Source: Streptomyces odonnellii (GTDB lineage: Bacteria; Actinomycetota; Actinomycetes; Streptomycetales; Streptomycetaceae). Taken from it: a DNA stretch of 34,926 nucleotides. The notes under the pieces were generated by a model. The model searched no databases, was not told the DNA's origin, and saw nothing but the letters and a program-made list of their open reading frames with translations. Where the stretch lies: positions 1-34,926 of the forward strand of contig NZ_LATD01000166.1 of assembly GCF_000981895.1 (NCBI RefSeq), read 5' to 3'. Shown here one piece after another: positions 9,046 through 16,178 of the stretch. How positions within the stretch are numbered: position 1 is the first letter of the stretch; each line of letters starts with the position of its first letter. Position numbers and translations under genes: made by a program.

Positions 9046-9412
9046 CGGCCGAGTCCACCACAGGACGTCCGTCCGGCAAGCTCCGCACAGTCGTCGAACG
9101 CCGCTGGGCCATGGGGGGTGTGCCGCACCGGCGCACCACCACTGGGAGCCAGGTCCAGCATCCGCGTCCGGCGGCGAGGGAAGGTTTCGGCCGGCCGACG
9201 GGTGCGACCCGGGCGGGGCCCCGGCGTTCAGTAGACAACGGCTTTCGGTCGACCCGCAGCCAGCGGGTTCCAGGTCGGCCCGAAGGACGCCGGGTTCCGT
9301 ACGGCATTTCCTGACATCACCCGCGCCCGCCCCGACACCCAGCACCCGGGGCCGCCGCCCTCCGTGTGCTCGCTATGGTGGTGCCCCTGCGTACGGCAAT
9401 TAAGGGGCAGTA

Positions 9413-10198
9413 GTGAACGACGGCGGTCAGAGGCGGTACGGCCCGCTCGGCACGGCCTTGGTGATCATCCCGACCTTCAACGAGGCGGAGAACATCAGGT
9501 CGATCGTCTCCCGGGTCCGCGCCGCGGTGCCGGAGGCCGACATCCTCATCGCCGACGACAACAGCCCCGACGGCACCGGCAAGATCGCCGACGTGCTGGC
9601 CGCCGAGGACAGCAAGGTCCGGGTGCTGCACCGCAAGGGCAAGGAAGGCCTCGGCGCCGCCTATCTGGCCGGATTCCGCTGGGGCATCGAACACGGCTAC
9701 GGCGTCCTCGTCGAGATGGACGCCGACGGTTCCCACCAGCCCGAGGAACTGCCCCGTCTGCTGACCGCCCTGAAGGGCGCCGATCTCGTCCTCGGCTCGC
9801 GCTGGGTCCCCGGCGGACGCGTCGTCAACTGGCCCACCACCCGCAAGGTGCTCTCGCGCGGCGGCAGCACCTATTCGCGGGTCCTGCTCGGGGTGCCGAT
9901 CCGTGATGTCACCGGCGGCTACCGGGCGTTCCGCAAGGAGACCCTGGACCGGATCGGCCTCGACGCCGTCGCCTCGCAGGGCTACTGCTTCCAGGTCGAC
10001 CTGGCCCGGCGCGCGGTCGAGGCGGGCTGCCATGTGGTCGAGGTGCCCATCACCTTCGTCGAACGCGAGCTGGGCGACTCGAAGATGAGCCGCGACATCG
10101 TGGTCGAGGCACTCTGGCGGGTCACCGCATGGGGGGTCGGGGCACGCGCCAACCGGCTACTGGGCCGTGGGCCCGCCGGACAGAACCGGCCTTCCTGA
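9413..10198 (+). CDS. ppm1: Polyprenol-phosphate mannose synthase (GT2)
   Basis: A 261-aa protein from GTG 9413 with AAGGGG at 9402-9407 as ribosome binding site. The GT2 dolichol-phosphate-mannose-synthase fold is clear: IPTFNEAENI, DDNSPDGTG, the metal-binding Asp103-Ala-Asp105 in VEMDADGSHQPEELP, SRWVPGG and DVTGGYRAFR. It transfers mannose from GDP-mannose to polyprenyl phosphate at the membrane, feeding protein O-mannosylation and lipoglycan synthesis. It is the single-domain form, without the apolipoprotein acyltransferase domain fused in mycobacteria. In S. coelicolor ppm1 lies beside fxsA and rbpA, as here, and is needed for phiC31 infection. Confidence 0.93.
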   Translation: MNDGGQRRYGPLGTALVIIPTFNEAENIRSIVSRVRAAVPEADILIADDNSPDGTGKIADVLAAEDSKVRVLHRKGKEGLGAAYLAGFRWGIEHGYGVLVEMDADGSHQPEELPRLLTALKGADLVLGSRWVPGGRVVNWPTTRKVLSRGGSTYSRVLLGVPIRDVTGGYRAFRKETLDRIGLDAVASQGYCFQVDLARRAVEAGCHVVEVPITFVERELGDSKMSRDIVVEALWRVTAWGVGARANRLLGRGPAGQNRPS

Positions 10199-10244
10199 CT
10201 GCCCCCATACGCCATCGCGGCCCGTGCCCAGGCACACTGGAACC

Positions 10245-10853
10245 ATGACGACCGCGCATCCGCCCCGGACCGTTCCCAGGCGTTCCCGTGTCCGCACTCT
10301 TCTTCCGCTGGGCATCGCCGCCTGGCTGGTGCTGGAGATCTGGCTGCTGATCCTCGTGGCGGACGTGGCGGGCGGGCTGACCGTTCTGTTGCTGCTGGTG
10401 GGGGCGGTCGTCCTGGGCTCGGTGGTGATCAAGCGGGCCGGCCGCCGCGCCTTCCGCAATCTCACCGAGACCCTCCAGAAGGCACAGAAGCAGCAGCAGG
10501 AGCACCCCGGAGAGCCCCTCGTCCCGGAGCCCGCCAACGGGACCACGGGCAATGGCTTTCTGATGCTGGGCGGCCTGCTGATCATGCTGCCCGGGCTGAT
10601 CACCGATGTGGCGGGTCTGCTGCTGCTCGTACCGCCCGTACGGACGGCCCTCGGCCGGTACGCGGAGCGGTCGCTGGAGCGGCGCATGGCGACGGTGGCC
10701 CCGCCCGGCAGCCTCGGTGACGCCTTCCAGCAGGCCCGGATGCGGCGGCCGGACGGCAAGGTGGTGCAGGGCGAGGTCATCCGGCACGACGAGCACGACC
10801 CGCGCAGCCGCGACGACGAGAAGGACGGCCCGCGCCCGCCGCTGACACCCTGA
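10245..10853 (+). CDS. fxsA: FxsA family membrane protein
   Basis: A 202-aa protein from ATG 10245, 46 bp after ppm1 and probably co-transcribed; the ribosome binding site is poor. The FxsA domain has membrane segments around residues 20-65 (LGIAAWLVLEIWLLILVADVAGG and LLLLVGAVVLGSVVI) and around 105-130, the family hallmark GLLIMLPGLITDVAGLLLLVPPVR. An Arg/Glu-rich soluble tail follows. In E. coli, FxsA overproduction affects phage T7 exclusion by F plasmid; its cellular role in Streptomyces is unknown. Confidence 0.88.
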   Translation: MTTAHPPRTVPRRSRVRTLLPLGIAAWLVLEIWLLILVADVAGGLTVLLLLVGAVVLGSVVIKRAGRRAFRNLTETLQKAQKQQQEHPGEPLVPEPANGTTGNGFLMLGGLLIMLPGLITDVAGLLLLVPPVRTALGRYAERSLERRMATVAPPGSLGDAFQQARMRRPDGKVVQGEVIRHDEHDPRSRDDEKDGPRPPLTP

Positions 10854-10908
10854 CCGGGGACGGGCGGGCGGCGCGCGCGGCAGCCCGCGTCGTACCCCCG
10901 CATACAAC

Positions 10909-10957
10909 GAGCCGCGGGCTGCGGCACACACACTCGGTGTGACGCAGCCCGCGGCTC
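10909..10957. terminator. Strong bidirectional terminator between fxsA and rbpA
   Basis: A perfect 15-bp inverted repeat (GAGCCGCGGGCTGCG at 10909-10923, complement at 10943-10957) with an inner CACAC/GTGTG extension (10925-10929, 10937-10941). It lies between converging fxsA (+) and rbpA (-), suited to stop both. Confidence 0.85.
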
Positions 10958-10982
10958 TGTGCTGTTGTGTCTCGCTGCTCGG

Positions 10983-11357
10983 TCAGGCGGATTTCCGGCT
11001 GTCCCGCGGATGCACGGCGATGTTCATGGCGCCGGAGCGCAGGACGGCCAGCCTCTCGGCCAGCACCTCCTCCAGCTCCTCACGAGTGCGCCGCTCCATG
11101 AGCATGTCCCAGTGCGTACGCGCAGGCTTGCCCTTCTTCTCTTCGGGACCATCCCCGTCCACCAGGAGTGCCTGGGCGCCGCACGCCTTGCACTCCCACT
11201 CCGGCGGAATTTCCGCCTCTACCGAGAACGGCATCTCAAATCGATGGCCGTTCTGGCATGCGTACTCCACCGCCTGGCGCGGGGCCAGATCGATGCCGCG
11301 GTCCGTCTCGTAGCTGGTAACCACGAGTCGCGTGCCGCGGAGAGCTCGCTCACTCAT
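10983..11357 (-). CDS. rbpA: RNA polymerase-binding protein RbpA
   Basis: A 124-aa protein from ATG 11357 with GGGAGG 8 nt upstream. It matches Streptomyces RbpA closely by recall: MSERALRGTRLVVTSYETD start, the zinc-binding set Cys34, His38, Cys56 and Cys59, and the C-terminal sigma-interaction region THWDMLMERRTREELEEVL. RbpA binds RNA polymerase and the principal sigma factor HrdB, stabilises open complexes and supports fast growth and basal rifampicin tolerance. Two SigR-type promoters lie upstream, consistent with known induction of rbpA by disulfide stress in S. coelicolor. Confidence 0.97.
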   Translation of the reverse strand: MSERALRGTRLVVTSYETDRGIDLAPRQAVEYACQNGHRFEMPFSVEAEIPPEWECKACGAQALLVDGDGPEEKKGKPARTHWDMLMERRTREELEEVLAERLAVLRSGAMNIAVHPRDSRKSA

Positions 11358-11418
11358 GAATCGTGCCTCCCGGGCTTGTCGCCCACAGGACAGGTGTCGC
11401 TGTCGTCGTCATCCGGTC

Positions 11419-11444
11419 AACGTCCGGTCGGCGGTAAAGATTCC
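11419..11444 (-). promoter_or_regulatory. SigR-type promoter, proximal (rbpA)
   Basis: On the minus strand GGAAT (11444-11440) and GTT (11421-11419) are exactly 18 nt apart, the SigR/thiol-stress consensus GGAAT-N18-GTT. Transcription would start about 50 nt before the rbpA start codon. Confidence 0.75.
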
Positions 11445-11513
11445 CGTTCCGGGTCATGCGTCGCCCGTCGTGCCGCCCTTGTTGTACCCACCAGCGCCCG
11501 GTTTGTCACATCT

Positions 11514-11539
11514 AACAGGAGATGTCACCCAGCAATTCC
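11514..11539 (-). promoter_or_regulatory. SigR-type promoter, distal (rbpA)
   Basis: A second exact GGAAT (11539-11535), N18, GTT (11516-11514) lies 95 bp further upstream. An inverted repeat with 9-bp arms and one mismatch (GTGACATCT/AGATGTGAC, about 11506-11529) overlaps its spacer and -10 and might bind a regulator. Confidence 0.7.
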
Positions 11540-11622
11540 GCTTTCCATCTACTTCCCGGTTACGCAGTAACGGTCCGCCTGGCAGGCCAAACGCGTACAC
11601 TACCGCCCTTTCACTTCAACGT

Positions 11623-12987
11623 CTAAATCCGCTCCGGTACGGGATTGCCCGCCGCCGCGATCGCCCGGCCGACCGGGACCCTCGCCAGCAGTCCGAAGCC
11701 GAGCACGAAGAAGATCACCAGCGAGATGATCGCGTCCCGGTAGCTGCCCGTGAGCTGATACGCCAGACCGAACACCAGCGGCCCGAGCCAGCTCAGCCCC
11801 CGGTCGCTCATCTCGTACGCCGAGAAGTACTCGGCCTCCTTGCCGTGCGGTACGAGATGCGAGAACAGTGACCGGGACAGCGCCTGGCTGCCGCCCAGGA
11901 CCAGACCGATCGCCGAGGCCAGCACATAGAACGCGACCGGTGCCCCGGCGGGCAGGAAGTAGCCGGCCGCGAGGATCAGTGTCCAGACCGCCAGCGACCA
12001 CAGGATCGTCCGCTTGGCGCCGTACGACCTGGCCAGCCGGCCCATGCCCAGCGCGCCGCCGACCGCCAGCACCTGTACCAGCAGTACGGCGGTGATCAGC
12101 GTCGTCTGGTCCAGGCCGAGTTCCTCGGAACCGTAGATCGAGGCCTGTGAGATCACCGTCTGGATGCCGTCGTTGTAGACGAGATAGGCGAGCAGGAAGG
12201 AGAGCGTCAGCGGATGGCGCCGCATGTCCCGCAGCGTGGCCACGAGTTGACGCCAGCCCGCGCCCACCGCGCCCTCGCCGACACCGTCCGCGCCGTCGCG
12301 CGCCACCTTGCGGTCACGCAGCCTGCGCAGCGGCACGATCGTGAACGCGCCCCACCAGACACCGGCCGAGGCCAGACAGATCCGTACCGCCGCCGACTCC
12401 GAGAGCCCGAAGGACTCATGGCCGGTGTAGAGCACCAGATTGAGGACGAGGACCAGCGCGCCCGAGGTGTAGCCGAAGGCCCAGCCGCGCGAGGAGACCG
12501 CGTCGCGTTCCTCGGGCGCCGCTATCTGCGGCAGATACGCGTTGTAGAGCACCATCGACACCGAGATCGAGGCGTTCGCCACGATCAGCAGCAGCGCGCC
12601 CAGCAGATAGCGGTCGCCGTCCAGGAAGAACATGCACGCCGTGGCGGTCGCGCCCAGATACGCGGCCGCCGCCAGCAGTGGCTTCTTGCGTCCGGTACGG
12701 TCCGCCACCGCGCCCGCCAGCGGCATCACCAGCACGGCCACCACCACCGAGACGGACACCGCGTACGCGAAGACCGAGCCCGCGCGCACCGGGATGCCCA
12801 GCGGATGGACAAAGCCGTCCGCGTCGGCCGCCGCCTTCGCCACCGAGGTCAGATAGGGGCCGAGAAAGACCGTGAGCACGCTCGTCGAGTAGACCGAGCA
12901 CGCGAAGTCGTAGAAATACCACCCGCGTTGCTCGCGTACGCGGTCCGCCGCCCCGTCGGCCCGGTCCACGGCGGTGTCAGTGCTCAC
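11623..12987 (-). CDS. UMF1-type MFS transporter
   Basis: A 454-aa polytopic protein from GTG 12987, preferred because GGGAG lies 6 nt upstream; TTG 13044, overlapping the previous stop, is an alternative without a ribosome binding site. The opening WYFYDFACSVYSTSVLTVFLGPYLTS matches the UMF1/Atg22-like branch of the major facilitator superfamily, and the loop VADRTGRKKP is the MFS motif. About 12 membrane segments are expected. The substrate is unknown; in fungi Atg22 exports amino acids from vacuoles. It is the last gene of the yczE-like/phosphodiesterase/MFS run. Confidence 0.88.
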   Translation of the reverse strand: MSTDTAVDRADGAADRVREQRGWYFYDFACSVYSTSVLTVFLGPYLTSVAKAAADADGFVHPLGIPVRAGSVFAYAVSVSVVVAVLVMPLAGAVADRTGRKKPLLAAAAYLGATATACMFFLDGDRYLLGALLLIVANASISVSMVLYNAYLPQIAAPEERDAVSSRGWAFGYTSGALVLVLNLVLYTGHESFGLSESAAVRICLASAGVWWGAFTIVPLRRLRDRKVARDGADGVGEGAVGAGWRQLVATLRDMRRHPLTLSFLLAYLVYNDGIQTVISQASIYGSEELGLDQTTLITAVLLVQVLAVGGALGMGRLARSYGAKRTILWSLAVWTLILAAGYFLPAGAPVAFYVLASAIGLVLGGSQALSRSLFSHLVPHGKEAEYFSAYEMSDRGLSWLGPLVFGLAYQLTGSYRDAIISLVIFFVLGFGLLARVPVGRAIAAAGNPVPERI

Positions 12988-13040
12988 CCCGTGCTCCCTC
13001 GATTCCTCTGAGTGTTCTGCCGTACCGGCGCCCCGCCCGG

Positions 13041-13805
13041 TCAATGCCAGACTCCGCGCGCGGTCAACACCGTGCGCAGCGCTTCCAGTTGATCCGTCAT
13101 GATGCCATCCACACCGAGATCCAGCAGCGCCTCCATGCGATCGGGCTCATTGACCGTCCAGACATGGACCTGAAGGCCGCGGGCGTGCGCCATGCGTATG
13201 AAGCGCTCGTCCACCACCCGGATCCCGCTCTGTGTCTCGGGAACCTGCGCGCACACCGCGCCGGGGCGGACCGGGAAGGGGATGCCGTACGAGCGCAGCC
13301 GCAGGCCCAGCACGCCCTTCACCCCGTACGAGGTGGCCAGCCGGGGGCCCGCGAGCCGGGCCGCGCGCGCCACCCTGGCCTCGGAGAAGGAGCCCACGCA
13401 CACCCGGTCCCAGCAGTCCGTCCTGCGGATCAGCTCGACCAGCGGCTCCAGCGCGGGCGCGGCCTTGATGTCGACATTCCAGCGCGCCTCGGGGAACTCT
13501 TCGAGCAGCTCCTCGAAGAGCGGCAGCGGCTCGGTGCCCGCCACCCTCGCCCGGCGCACCTCGGCCCAGGGCAGATCGAAGATCCGGCCCCGGGAGTCGG
13601 TCACCCGGTCCAGGGTCGCGTCGTGGAAGGCGACGAGCCGGCCGTCCGCCGTGGCGTGCACATCGGTCTCGAAGTGGCGGTAGCCGAGGCCGGCCGCGCG
13701 GCGGAAGGCGGCCGCGGTGTTCTCCAGCCCGTCCGCCGCGCCGCCGCGATGGGCGAACGGGATCGGTGTCGGCCGGTCGAGATAGGGGTGGGATACGGGA
13801 GTCAC
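13041..13805 (-). CDS. Glycerophosphodiester phosphodiesterase
   Basis: A 254-aa cytoplasmic protein. GTG 13805 overlaps the stop of the upstream YczE-like gene (GTGA), indicating translational coupling. GDPD catalytic and metal residues are all visible: His19-Arg20 in FAHRGG, Glu28 in LENT, Glu46 and Asp48 in FETDVHAT, His61 in VAFHD, and later VHVWTVNEPDRM and VDGIMTD. It hydrolyses glycerophosphodiesters to glycerol-3-phosphate and an alcohol. With no signal peptide it probably works on imported or recycled phospholipid head groups. Confidence 0.95.
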   Translation of the reverse strand: MTPVSHPYLDRPTPIPFAHRGGAADGLENTAAAFRRAAGLGYRHFETDVHATADGRLVAFHDATLDRVTDSRGRIFDLPWAEVRRARVAGTEPLPLFEELLEEFPEARWNVDIKAAPALEPLVELIRRTDCWDRVCVGSFSEARVARAARLAGPRLATSYGVKGVLGLRLRSYGIPFPVRPGAVCAQVPETQSGIRVVDERFIRMAHARGLQVHVWTVNEPDRMEALLDLGVDGIMTDQLEALRTVLTARGVWH

Positions 13806-14515
13806 CGCCGCAGTATGGCCCCTGCCGGTGTCCCGGCGGCGACGGCGGTACTGCTGCCGGCCGCCGGGGGGATGGCGAAGACGCGCAGGAAGAGCTGGGC
13901 GAGCGGGCCTATGGTCAGGGCGTACGCGATGGTGCCGATGCCCACCGAGCCGCCGAGCGCGAAGCCGGTGGCGACGACGGCGACCTCGATGGCCGTACGG
14001 ACCAGCCGCACCGAGCGGCCGGTGAGCCGGTGCAGCCCGGTCATCAGACCGTCGCGCGGGCCCGGGCCGAAGCGGGCCGCTATGTAGAGACCGGTGGCCA
14101 GCCCGTTGAGGACGATGCCGGCGATCAGCAGCGGGATCCGGATCAGCAGACCGTGACCCTCGGGAACGGCGGCGAGTGCGGCGTCCATCGCGAGGCCCAC
14201 CACGAACACATTGGAGACCGTGCCCAGCCCGGGGCGCTGCCGGATCGGGATCCAGAGCAGCAGCACGACCGCGCCGACGACGATCGAGACGACCCCCATG
14301 GTCAGCCCGGTCAGCTCCGCGAGCCCCTGGTGCAGCACGCCCCAGGGCTCCAGGCCGAGACCGCCCCGCACCAGCAGCGCCGCGCTCGCCCCGTACAGCG
14401 CGAGTCCGGCGTAGAGCTGTGTGAGCCTGCGGGGGAGCCGACGGCCATGGAGCCCCCGGCCGGTGGACCGCTTCCGGAAACGGATGGAACCGGAAAAGCC
14501 GGAGAAGGCTGACAT
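13802..14515 (-). CDS. YczE/YyaS-like integral membrane protein
   Basis: A 237-aa protein from ATG 14515 with AGGGGG 7 nt upstream. After an Arg-rich start it has about five hydrophobic segments (LTQLYAGLALYGASAALLV, MGVVSIVVGAVVLLLW, VSNVFVVGLAMDAAL, LLIAGIVLNGLATGLYIA, AIEVAVVATGFALGG) and the YczE-family features GLGLEPWGVLHQGL and GPGPRDGLMTGL. The role is unknown. A subgroup of MocR regulators is known to be paired with yczE-like genes, exactly as here with the divergent gene at 14616. It leads a three-gene leftward operon. Confidence 0.88.
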   Translation of the reverse strand: MSAFSGFSGSIRFRKRSTGRGLHGRRLPRRLTQLYAGLALYGASAALLVRGGLGLEPWGVLHQGLAELTGLTMGVVSIVVGAVVLLLWIPIRQRPGLGTVSNVFVVGLAMDAALAAVPEGHGLLIRIPLLIAGIVLNGLATGLYIAARFGPGPRDGLMTGLHRLTGRSVRLVRTAIEVAVVATGFALGGSVGIGTIAYALTIGPLAQLFLRVFAIPPAAGSSTAVAAGTPAGAILRR

Positions 14516-14615
14516 GAAAAGGCCCCCTGGTGCGATGGTGGACTGGTGCGTGTCACTCTGTGGCTGGCTGGTAGACGCCAACCATGGCCAATTCAAGGAA
14601 GGTGGACTGATTTTC
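14516..14615. promoter_or_regulatory. MocR/yczE divergent control region with direct repeat
   Basis: In this 100-bp gap GGTGGACTG occurs at 14537-14545 and 14601-14609, 64 bp apart. A looser inverted motif lies around 14561-14590 (GGCTGGT ... AACCATGGCCA). MocR regulators usually bind repeated sites in such divergent regions, so these are operator candidates. Confidence 0.4.
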
Positions 14616-16115
14616 ATGGCGCAGTGGACCTCGGCCGTCGGCGCGGCTCAGCTCGCCCGGCAGCTCACCACCCAGCAGCCCGCGCCCTCCGTGCCCGGCA
14701 CCCGCAGGCCGCCCGCCTACCGCGCCCTCGCCGACGGCATCCGGCTGCTCGTCCTCGAAGGCCGGGTCCCCGTCGCCGCCCGGCTGCCCGCGGAACGCGA
14801 GCTGGCGCTCTCCCTGTCGGTGAGCCGTACGACCGTTGCCGCCGCGTACGAGGCACTGCGCGCCGAAGGTTTTCTGGAGTCCCGCAGGGGCGCGGGAAGC
14901 TGGACGGCCGTGCCGGCGGGCAATCCGCTGCCCGCACGCGGCCTGGAACCGCTGCCGCCCGAGTCCCTCGGCTCGATGATCGACCTCGGCACCGCCGCCC
15001 TGCCCGCCCCCGAGCCCTGGCTGACCCGGGCCGTCCAGGGCGCGCTGGAGGAACTGCCGCCGTACGCGCACACCCATGGCGACTACCCGGCCGGGCTGCC
15101 CGCGCTGCGGCGGATGCTCGCCGACCGCTACACCGGGCGCGGCATCCCCACCATGCCCGAACAGATCATGGTGACCACCGGAGCGATGGGCGCGATCGAC
15201 GCGATCTGCCATCTCTTCGCGGGCCGGGGCGAGCGGATCGCGGTGGAGTCCCCCTCGTACGCGAACATCCTCCAGCTCATGCGCGAGGCGGGCGCCCGGC
15301 TGGTGCCGGTGGCCATGGCGGAGGGGCTGACCGGCTGGGACCTGGGGCGCTGGCGGCAGGTACTGCGCGAGGCCGCCCCCCGGCTCGCCTATGTGGTGGC
15401 CGACTTCCACAATCCGACGGGCGCGCTGGCCGACGAGGACCAGCGGCGGCAGCTCGTCGACGCGGCACGCTCGGCGGGCACGGTGCTCGTCGTCGACGAG
15501 ACCATGTCGGAACTGCACCTGGACCCCGGCGCGGAGATGCCGAGGCCGGTCTGCGCCTTCGACCCGGCGGGCAGCACGGTCCTCACGGTCGGCTCGGCCA
15601 GCAAGGCGTTCTGGGCGGGGATGCGGATCGGCTGGGTGCGCGCGGCGCCGGACGTGATCCGCTCGCTGGTCGCGGCGCGCGCGTACGCCGACCTCGGCAC
15701 CCCGGTACTGGAGCAGCTCGCCATCAACTGGCTGATGCGGACCGGTGGCTGGGAGGACGCGGTTGCGCTGCGCAGGGCGCAGGCGCGGGAGAACCGGGAC
15801 GCGCTGGTGGCGGCGGTGCGCGAGCGGCTGCCCGACTGGGAGTTCGAGGTGCCGCGCGGCGGGCTGACCCTGTGGGTACGCACCGGCGGGCTCTCCGGCT
15901 CCCGGCTCGCCGAGGTGGGCGAACGGGTCGGGGTACGGGTACCGTCCGGGCCCCGCTTCGGGGTCGACGGGGCGTTCGAGGGGTATGTACGGCTGCCGTT
16001 CACCGTGGGCGGGCCGGTCGCCGTCGAGGCCGCCGCACGGCTGGCCGCCGCGGCGCGCCTGGTGGCGAAGGGCGCGAGCACCGGGACGGAGGCGCCGCGC
16101 ACCTTTGTCGCCTGA
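14616..16115 (+). CDS. MocR-type regulator (GntR winged helix + PLP aminotransferase fold)
   Basis: A 499-aa protein from ATG 14616 with AAGGAAGG upstream. The N-terminal GntR winged helix covers about residues 30-105 (LPAERELALSLSVSRTTVAAAYEALRAEGFLESRRGAGSW). A linker leads to a fold-type I aminotransferase domain (about 125-490) with the cofactor lysine Lys330 in GSASKAFWAGMRIGW, the aspartate in VVDETMSEL and VADFHNPTG. It therefore can bind pyridoxal phosphate. Such proteins respond to PLP or amino-acid adducts; the target here is most likely the divergent yczE-like operon and itself. Confidence 0.93.
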   Translation: MAQWTSAVGAAQLARQLTTQQPAPSVPGTRRPPAYRALADGIRLLVLEGRVPVAARLPAERELALSLSVSRTTVAAAYEALRAEGFLESRRGAGSWTAVPAGNPLPARGLEPLPPESLGSMIDLGTAALPAPEPWLTRAVQGALEELPPYAHTHGDYPAGLPALRRMLADRYTGRGIPTMPEQIMVTTGAMGAIDAICHLFAGRGERIAVESPSYANILQLMREAGARLVPVAMAEGLTGWDLGRWRQVLREAAPRLAYVVADFHNPTGALADEDQRRQLVDAARSAGTVLVVDETMSELHLDPGAEMPRPVCAFDPAGSTVLTVGSASKAFWAGMRIGWVRAAPDVIRSLVAARAYADLGTPVLEQLAINWLMRTGGWEDAVALRRAQARENRDALVAAVRERLPDWEFEVPRGGLTLWVRTGGLSGSRLAEVGERVGVRVPSGPRFGVDGAFEGYVRLPFTVGGPVAVEAAARLAAAARLVAKGASTGTEAPRTFVA

Positions 16116-16178
16116 GACCCGGCGCGGGGCCCGTCGGCTCTCAGCCCTGAGACCCGCGCGGGGCCCGTCGCTCTCAGC
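16111..16178. repeat. Imperfect 33-35 bp tandem duplication spanning two stop codons
   Basis: Unit 1 (16111-16145) and unit 2 (16146-16178) differ only by two missing Gs. Each starts with CCTGAGA and ends with TCTCAGC, so each unit is itself a hairpin with arms CTGAGA/TCTCAG around a GC-rich core. Unit 1 contains the MocR stop codon and unit 2 contains the stop codon of the converging FtsK-like gene. The pair may act as a bidirectional terminator. Confidence 0.8.

Larger units (their letters stand above)
8907..9412. other. 506-bp structured intergenic region, possible long leader or small RNA
   Basis: No coding frame here has a plausible start or composition. On the plus strand there is a hairpin (8974-9006), a promoter-like pair TTGACA 9015-9020 and TAGGTT 9040-9045 (19-bp spacer), then hairpin-rich sequence including GGTGTGCCG-CAC-CGGCGCACC at 9117-9137 and ACCCGC/GCGGGT near 9260, and finally a separate -10-like TATGGT at 9374-9379 close to ppm1. 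I looked for RNase P, tmRNA, SRP RNA and ydaO riboswitch landmarks and did not find them. Confidence 0.4.

Noticed and set aside
9040..9300. RNase P, tmRNA, SRP RNA or ydaO riboswitch
   Set aside because: The diagnostic conserved stretches of these RNAs were not found on either strand. The region is kept only as an unassigned structured leader.
12988..13044. TTG 13044 start for the UMF1 transporter, overlapping the phosphodiesterase stop
   Set aside because: GTG 12987 has a good ribosome binding site and begins just before the family-conserved region; the extra 19 residues look non-homologous.
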